Shown here: piece after piece, positions 61,101 through 64,000 of the stretch
Numbering within the stretch: the first letter of the stretch is position 1
Layout of the letters: each line of letters begins with the position of its first letter
DNA from: Alentia gelatinosa
Taxonomy: Eukaryota > Annelida > Polychaeta > Phyllodocida > Polynoidae
Direction of reading: 5' to 3'
DNA length: 64,000 nt
Assembly: GCA_950022655.1 (NCBI GenBank)
Contig: OX465583.1
Span: forward strand, 32,515,360-32,579,359
Translations under genes and position numbers: made by a program
The notes under the pieces: model-generated
The model's database searches: none
What the model saw: only the letters and a program-made list of their open reading frames with translations
Told to the model about the DNA's origin: nothing

Positions 61101-61123
61101 CACGTCCTCACTGTACCGGATAC
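40024..61123 (-). CDS. GLUD1: Glutamate dehydrogenase (mitochondrial, NAD(P)+), residues from GIRYS to stop
   Basis: Exons in transcript order: 61123-60923, 60099-60013, then either 57919-57831 or 56076-55988, then 47113-47015, 45849-45712, 44409-44269, 43314-43110, 40960-40806, 40143-40024 (TAA). All have AG/GT borders and compatible phases, total 1235 nt with one alternative exon. Features: catalytic Lys in [11 protein letters not shown], catalytic Asp in VPAPDM, dinucleotide-binding GFGNVG, and the animal-type antenna region after [18 protein letters not shown]. Family knowledge: it interconverts glutamate and 2-oxoglutarate plus ammonia in mitochondria as a hexamer, allosterically controlled by ADP, GTP and NADH in animals. 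About 140 N-terminal residues, including the mitochondrial import signal, are right of the window. Confidence 0.95.
40618..40755. mobile_element. Short MITE copy 2, right end missing
   Basis: Nearly identical to 22010-22185 through AGGGGCCATCCATAAAGTAT and GAGGGAGCATACGCAGATTT, but the right terminal repeat is lost after a poly(C) tract. Lies in the last GLUD intron. Confidence 0.75.
40806..40960 (-). CDS. GLUD1: GLUD penultimate exon (antenna/pivot)
   Basis: Acceptor CCCCTCACAG, donor GTAAGA. Encodes [40 protein letters not shown] and [12 protein letters not shown]. Confidence 0.95.
41070..41192. repeat. Imperfect foldback joined to dispersed-repeat copy 3
   Basis: GTGGATAGGCGGCCGTAAAC pairs with complementary CAGAGCCGCCTATCCAC; the outer arms ATCGATGG and CATCGTTTG also pair. 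Overlaps the left end of the TATACCATGG repeat. Confidence 0.6.
41168..41440 (+). repeat. Dispersed repeat 'TATACCATGG', copy 3
   Basis: CATCGTTTGTTGTATTTATT at the left, GTATACGATGGATAATAAAG at the right; the ends TTATTATCCATCG are partly inverted, suggesting a non-autonomous TIR element. Within a GLUD intron. Confidence 0.75.
41441..43109. other. GLUD intron sequence, nothing recognised
   Basis: No exon, RNA gene or clear mobile element seen. Frames present are short and unrelated to known domains. Confidence 0.45.
43110..43314 (-). CDS. GLUD1: GLUD exon (antenna)
   Basis: Acceptor GCCCTGTAG, donor GTGAGTGC. Encodes [40 protein letters not shown] and [20 protein letters not shown]. Ends in phase 1. 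Confidence 0.95.
43845..44200 (+). mobile_element. Promoter-bearing insertion, possible LTR or retroelement end
   Basis: Starts TGTAATGAACACGGG after TATAT and is followed by TATAT at 44201, but the right end GTTAC does not match a standard CA end. Contains AATAAAATTTG followed by A21 (about 43933-43953), then a CRE-TATA-Inr promoter cluster. Could be two nested retroelements. Lies in a GLUD intron in antisense orientation. Confidence 0.4.
44013..44067 (+). promoter_or_regulatory. CRE, TATA box and initiator, antisense to GLUD
   Basis: TGACGTCA (44013-44020) sits inside a near palindrome GAGTCATGACGTCACGACTC. TATAAATA follows at 44032-44039 and a TCAGTC initiator at 44062, 30 bp from the TATA box. 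The spacing is that of a complete core promoter. Same CRE-TATA pairing as in the two LTRs at 1564 and 34937. Confidence 0.55.
44269..44409 (-). CDS. GLUD1: GLUD exon with triplicated acceptor
   Basis: Encodes [40 protein letters not shown] and AHKIQAK, donor GTGAGT. The acceptor TGTACAG at 44410-44411 is the exon-proximal member of three 38-bp tandem copies; only this one keeps frame with the preceding exon. Confidence 0.94.
44401..44514 (-). repeat. 38-bp tandem triplication carrying 3' splice sites
   Basis: GCCGTTCTCC with the following TGTACACC-type segment recurs at 44401, 44439 and 44477 (period exactly 38). Each copy contains a pyrimidine-poor acceptor ending ACAG followed by GAGARCGG. 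Confidence 0.85.
44519..44815. repeat. Nested foldback element, copy 1
   Basis: GAAACCCATGAAAGTTTAGG (44519) pairs with CCTAAACTTGAATGGGTTTC (ending 44660). A second inverted pair TTTATCTCACCC…GGGTGAGATAAA closes at about 44815. The same architecture and end words occur at 60598-60885. Confidence 0.72.
45712..45849 (-). CDS. GLUD1: GLUD exon (Rossmann dinucleotide site)
   Basis: Acceptor ATGTTATAG, donor GTAAGT. Encodes [40 protein letters not shown] and LEDYVL. GFGNVG is the GxGxxG coenzyme motif. Confidence 0.95.
45850..47014. other. GLUD intron, nothing recognised
   Basis: No repeat boundary or gene seen apart from a short AT microsatellite near 46366-46385. Confidence 0.45.
47015..47113 (-). 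CDS. GLUD1: GLUD exon following the alternative pair
   Basis: Acceptor TGACATCAG, donor GTGAGA. 33 codons: [20 protein letters not shown] then [13 protein letters not shown]. Begins in phase 0, which either 89-nt alternative exon supplies but both together would not. Confidence 0.95.
48675..48955 (+). repeat. Dispersed repeat 'TATACCATGG', copy 4
   Basis: AAAACCATAGTTTGTTGTAT at the left, GCTCTATAGCACAAAGGGAC in the middle, GTATATCATGAATAAT at the right; the most diverged of the four copies. Confidence 0.68.
51904..52058. repeat. Foldback element, ~155 bp
   Basis: Inner arms GGTAAGGCTTGGAAAAATTA plus CTGCCC and their exact complement (26 bp, no mismatch) flank a 14-nt GC-rich loop near 51975-51988. 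The outer arms GTGAAAGGAAG…CTTCCTTTCAC and AGGGAAAC…GTTTCCCT extend pairing to about 70 bp with some mismatches. Confidence 0.8.
52228..52284 (+). repeat. 20-bp tandem repeat, three copies
   Basis: CAACCTTGGGTAGTATACGG occurs twice exactly, then a third time ending TATCCATAAG. Confidence 0.85.
53308..53441. repeat. Foldback element, ~134 bp
   Basis: AGTTGACCAGCGTGACTCGT and six more bases pair with the complement of TGGGATGCGAGTCACACTGG TCAACT (two mismatches over 26 bp), extending outward through GAAAC…GTTTC. Confidence 0.7.
53799..54820. mobile_element. TIR element, ~1.0 kb, GTATTCCACCAA ends
   Basis: Inverted ends GTATTCCACCAA (53806-53817) and TTGGTGGAATAC (54803-54814), extended by AAGCC-like bases. 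The interior is GC-richer than the flanks and repeats CCACCAA and CAACAGACGC words. No transposase frame identified. Confidence 0.6.
55988..56076 (-). CDS. GLUD1: GLUD alternative exon B (89 nt)
   Basis: Acceptor TTTCCCCTCTAG, donor GTAAGTAG. Encodes [20 protein letters not shown] then HGRVSATGR (29 codons plus the split Gly). Same length, phases and position as exon A; differs by three residues: G for Y, M for L, H for Y. Contains the conserved GKP and the HGR arginine. Mutually exclusive use with exon A is inferred because 89 is not a multiple of three. Confidence 0.9.
57077..57219. repeat. Foldback element between the two alternative GLUD exons
   Basis: Arms of about 64 bp: ATATTTTGATCAAAAATACT plus CACC is matched exactly by the opposite arm, and the outer part (AAAGACAT…AATCTGTT versus AACAGATGGAATTC…ATGTCTTT) pairs with several mismatches. 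Loop about 15 nt (GAATTCGAAGAATGA). Would form a very stable hairpin in the pre-mRNA. Confidence 0.82.
57831..57919 (-). CDS. GLUD1: GLUD alternative exon A (89 nt)
   Basis: Acceptor ACTCCCCACAG, donor GTAAGTATG. Encodes [20 protein letters not shown] then HGRVSATGR. Lies 1754 bp upstream (transcript sense) of exon B. By eye about 18 of 89 bases differ from B, mostly at third positions, while 26 of 29 residues are identical, which fits an old duplication under purifying selection. Confidence 0.9.
57920..60012. other. GLUD intron, nothing recognised
   Basis: AT-rich, no exon or repeat boundary seen. Confidence 0.45.
60013..60099 (-). CDS. GLUD1: GLUD exon (catalytic Asp)
   Basis: Acceptor CGTTTGCAG, donor GTAAGTC. 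Encodes [20 protein letters not shown] then ADTYAQTL; the Asp of APDM is the conserved catalytic residue. Ends with one base of Gly completed by exon A or B. Confidence 0.95.
60598..60885. repeat. Nested foldback element, copy 2
   Basis: GAAACCCACGAGATGAGAAT pairs with ATTCTCATCGAGTGGGTTTC (60720-60739); ACTTGGTC/GACCAAGT extends the stem. Followed by TTTTATCTCACCCC and later TTGAGATAAAT, as in copy 1 at 44519-44815. Confidence 0.72.
60923..61123 (-). CDS. GLUD1: GLUD exon (catalytic Lys)
   Basis: Acceptor ACACCTAG, donor GTCAGT. Encodes [40 protein letters not shown] and [26 protein letters not shown] holds the conserved catalytic Lys. First GLUD exon in the window. Confidence 0.95.
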
Positions 61124-62952
61124 CTAGGTGTAAGCAAAAAAAAGAAGATTTCCCTTGTTTATTTTGGCGATAAAGATGATTAGATATCACTGATGTAAAT
61201 ATAGAAAATAGACAAAGTTGTTTTGTGTGTGCGAATGTTTGATTTATATTTAGGGTGGAGGTTATATTAGGACATCTTAGTGAATACCCAGGTTGAAATT
61301 CAGGCAATATCTTGATACATAGATTGTTAATTCTCTATTAAGGTAAATACTCATGATGAAATGGTGAGATCATCTATTGTTCTGTGTCGCTGAAAAACTC
61401 AAGATAAATTACTGTATGGGACTTTATCCTTGACAAAATTTGCACTCTAAGCATAAAATCATTAAAATATGTTGGGAAAACAGTCCGAAAGGAAAGAAAA
61501 TTAATCTTGCAAGCGTATATATACATTTAGAGTCTGTGGGGTTGTGTTCTACTAAGTAGACGTTTTGGGTAAAAGAATTTTTAAATATTCTTGAAATTTG
61601 ACATATCTTCCTACATTCTCATACCGGTAAGTATGGAAACTCAAGGCCCTACATCCGTCAAAGCCAAAAATGAGAACTGGAGCGAGTTTTGTGGGCACCA
61701 ATGTACTCTGCATTTCCATAGATTACATATGAAAGACATTGATTATTATATCTTACTGCTTTTATTCTAGTTGAACAGGTATACGGGTATACCGGATGCA
61801 GTTAAAAAAAGTTCTGTGATGTTAGTTGCGGCGGTTCTCACTCACCACAGGCACCAAACTGGGTGGGGCATTCTATTATTCTAGCCTAGTCTAGCTTGCC
61901 CTCCATCCAGATTCAGCTCAGCAAAATGCGTGAAACCTCTACTGGGAGTGGCAAAAGGTGCCAGCGTAACGAATATTCCTTTAATACTTAATTACGCCCA
62001 AACCATGTTAATGTGAACATCTCAACCATGAACATAGTCTTTAAGTAACGATCCGGATACCTGGGATACCTGGAAAACGTCCTAATAAAATAGGTCTTGC
62101 TGTGCCTTTGCTAGTAACTGATATTACACGCTTATAGAAACTTAGCCCTGTGAATCATACACACGGGTACATAAAAATCATGCATATCTATGCAGTAATA
62201 AGGCATTGAATAACATCTCTTATAGCGATCACTATCTCAACATATCGTGGTGGGTTTCAGGAGTATATAGAGGGTTTATTTTTAACCTTTGTATTGAAGG
62301 GCCGGTGAGAATTTGTACACGCGAGGAGAGACCTCACGGAGGTGGGATTGCTAACGGGGTCAGTGAGACACCAGCAGTGCGTCGGCCTTGTTTACGATAA
62401 GTTCACCGCTATGGCTGGGAGCCTGCCACCTGTTATGTTTGCTCACCAAATCATGGACACAGAGGTCAGAACTGGGACAGGTTCTCATACCGGAATGTGA
62501 ACTGCCGACTCACTCCGTTAATACGACCTCAGTCATTAATGAACCGTCAACGATCAGTCATTAATGAACCGTAGGGAACGATCAAGGACACAAGAAATGT
62601 TTAAATTCAGGGCTTTTAATAGTGAATTGATTTGTTTTGTCTTAAATATTCAATAGTTAATCTGAAATGTTCAATCCACGGATGTCATGGGTTGCTGCCG
62701 ATGTCTTCCTTTAAAATATCCATAGCGGGACCTGCCATAGTGATTTAATATGCAAATAGCTAGGACCCAATGTGCTAAACATTCTATTGTTTTCAGGACC
62801 AAGTTATATTCATATCACGGTGCTGCCACGTTACACAGAGGGGAAGGAATGTATACGTCGACATCAACTTAATTTGTTTCCAATAATTGAAGCCTTATGT
62901 GATCAATCTGGGAGCATTTAGCATAGGATATCTGTTACAAGGTCGTTACATT
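61124..62952. other. GLUD upstream intron, no exon recognised
   Basis: The preceding GDH exon (with the CKGG motif) was searched for on the - strand and not found, so it lies beyond 64000. An ATGAACCGT-containing unit repeats near 62535-62575. Nothing else seen. Confidence 0.45.
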
Positions 62953-63729
62953 GCAATAGAACCCCGCCTAACGGACACCCAGCGTAAGCGGACACCCCGC
63001 ATAAGCGGTCGCTTTTTCTCGGAACGAAATTTATTCCCTCTATTTGATGTTTATCTTAACACCGCGTAAGTAGACACTCCGCATGAGCGGACAGTTATTT
63101 CGTTACGAAAATGCCCAGAACCCCGCGTAAGCGGCAATCCCAGACGGACACTTCACAAAATACGGCTGATCGGTGGCTGCTCTAGGCGACAAGTAGGCGC
63201 CTGTACATAAGGTGGTTACATAACTACAAGTCCAATTGCCTCACCCACACTGGTGAGAGGTGTGTGGAGGTTGTCGCACGGGCCTGGTTGGGCTTAGGGG
63301 TGGAGGGGGACAGCCCGCTGCGGGCTGGAATGGGCTGGGTGTCTTTTAAAGCTGTCAGACTTCCTGAGTAGGTGTAAATGCCCAGAGGGAATCTCAGGAT
63401 AGCAAGAAAAGCACCCTTCATGTAATTCTGGGACTGTGAAACTTTTAAAGAGTACGTGATTGCCTCACCACTGACCACTATAAATGTACAGATATTTATT
63501 AATCTATTTTTTAATTTATTTATTTTTAGTTAACATTTTATATTTCCTAGTTGTAATTGCATATCATTTATAATTACACATGTATTTGATAACACTTTCA
63601 TATAAATTTCATTGTTTGAAATTATACTACAGAAATATATGTAATAGGAAATTCAGCGCTGAATAACCAGTATAAATCTGAAAACCCCGCGTAAGCGGAC
63701 ACTTTGGCCAGAATGGAGGCTGTCCGCTT
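62953..63729. mobile_element. pogo-like non-autonomous element, copy 2 (diverged, right end lost)
   Basis: AGAACCCCGCCTAACGGACA and repeated CGTAAGCGGACA units at the left, ACCCCGCGTAAGCGGACACT and TGTCCGCTTA at the right, all like 13047-13597. The right terminal GCGGGGTTTTACTG is missing. About 480 bp in the middle (from about 63180) is unrelated to copy 1. Confidence 0.65.
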
Positions 63730-64000
63730 ACAAGAAAAATCCAAGGACAAACATGATTGTACAGTCTCGAGAAGTTCAGCCACCTTAATTGCTTTTCAAA
63801 AAATAAAAAACGCCTGTATCATACCAGCGGCGTACCTTCAGATGCTACTAGATTACGTATACTATAGCACACGAAACCATATTGGGGACTGAAAACTAGT
63901 TATTTTTGACTTGATATAACTTAGGCTGTAAAAAATATATAGATTCGCAAAAGGTACCATATTAAACAAGACATTAAAGTTTTATTGTCTAATAAATTTT

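Overview
This window is nuclear DNA from an invertebrate animal. It has spliced genes with GT-AG introns, three conserved metazoan genes and a dense, varied load of transposable elements. I cannot fix the phylum from sequence alone; a lophotrochozoan or other marine invertebrate would fit. A 200-base run of N (27161-27360) is a scaffold gap.

The host genes are as follows. (1) TBC1D16, + strand, 2102-6241: six exons covering the whole Rab-GAP (TBC) domain to the stop codon; the 5' exons lie left of the window. (2) CDK1, + strand, 24140-25433: three coding exons for residues 1-106 (P-loop, PSTAIRE helix, hinge). A probable promoter and non-coding first exon lie near 19006-19127. No further CDK1 exon was found before the next gene, and the N gap lies in this interval. 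(3) Mitochondrial-type glutamate dehydrogenase (GLUD), - strand, 61123-40024: nine constitutive or alternative exon positions covering about 411 residues from GIRYS to the stop; the 5' exons lie right of the window. One of these positions is present twice, as two 89-nt exons (57831-57919 and 55988-56076) that look mutually exclusive.

Layout. 1-2035: 5' end of a Gypsy-like LTR retrotransposon on the - strand (LTR, tRNA-Leu primer site, 15-bp minisatellite leader). 2102-6241: TBC1D16. 6242-11800: quiet AT-rich spacer. 11819-12730: decayed Copia element. 13047-18000: a cluster of DNA-transposon relics, MITEs and a solo LTR. 19006-25433: CDK1. 26951-38640: a repeat-rich block holding an Ngaro-type tyrosine-recombinase retrotransposon with intact split direct repeats, a SINE nested in it, a diverged solo terminal unit, a ~700-bp inverted duplication, a solo LTR and a ~350-bp satellite-like repeat carrying nuclear-receptor-like motifs. 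40024-61123: GLUD, whose introns hold several long foldback (hairpin) elements. 61124-64000: intron of GLUD with a second pogo-like element.

The three host genes do not form a pathway: one is a Rab GAP, one a cell-cycle kinase and one a mitochondrial metabolic enzyme. The strongest points for follow-up are the paired GLUD exons, the triplicated 3' splice site in another GLUD exon, the split-direct-repeat Ngaro element, and the abrupt loss of CDK1 after exon 3.
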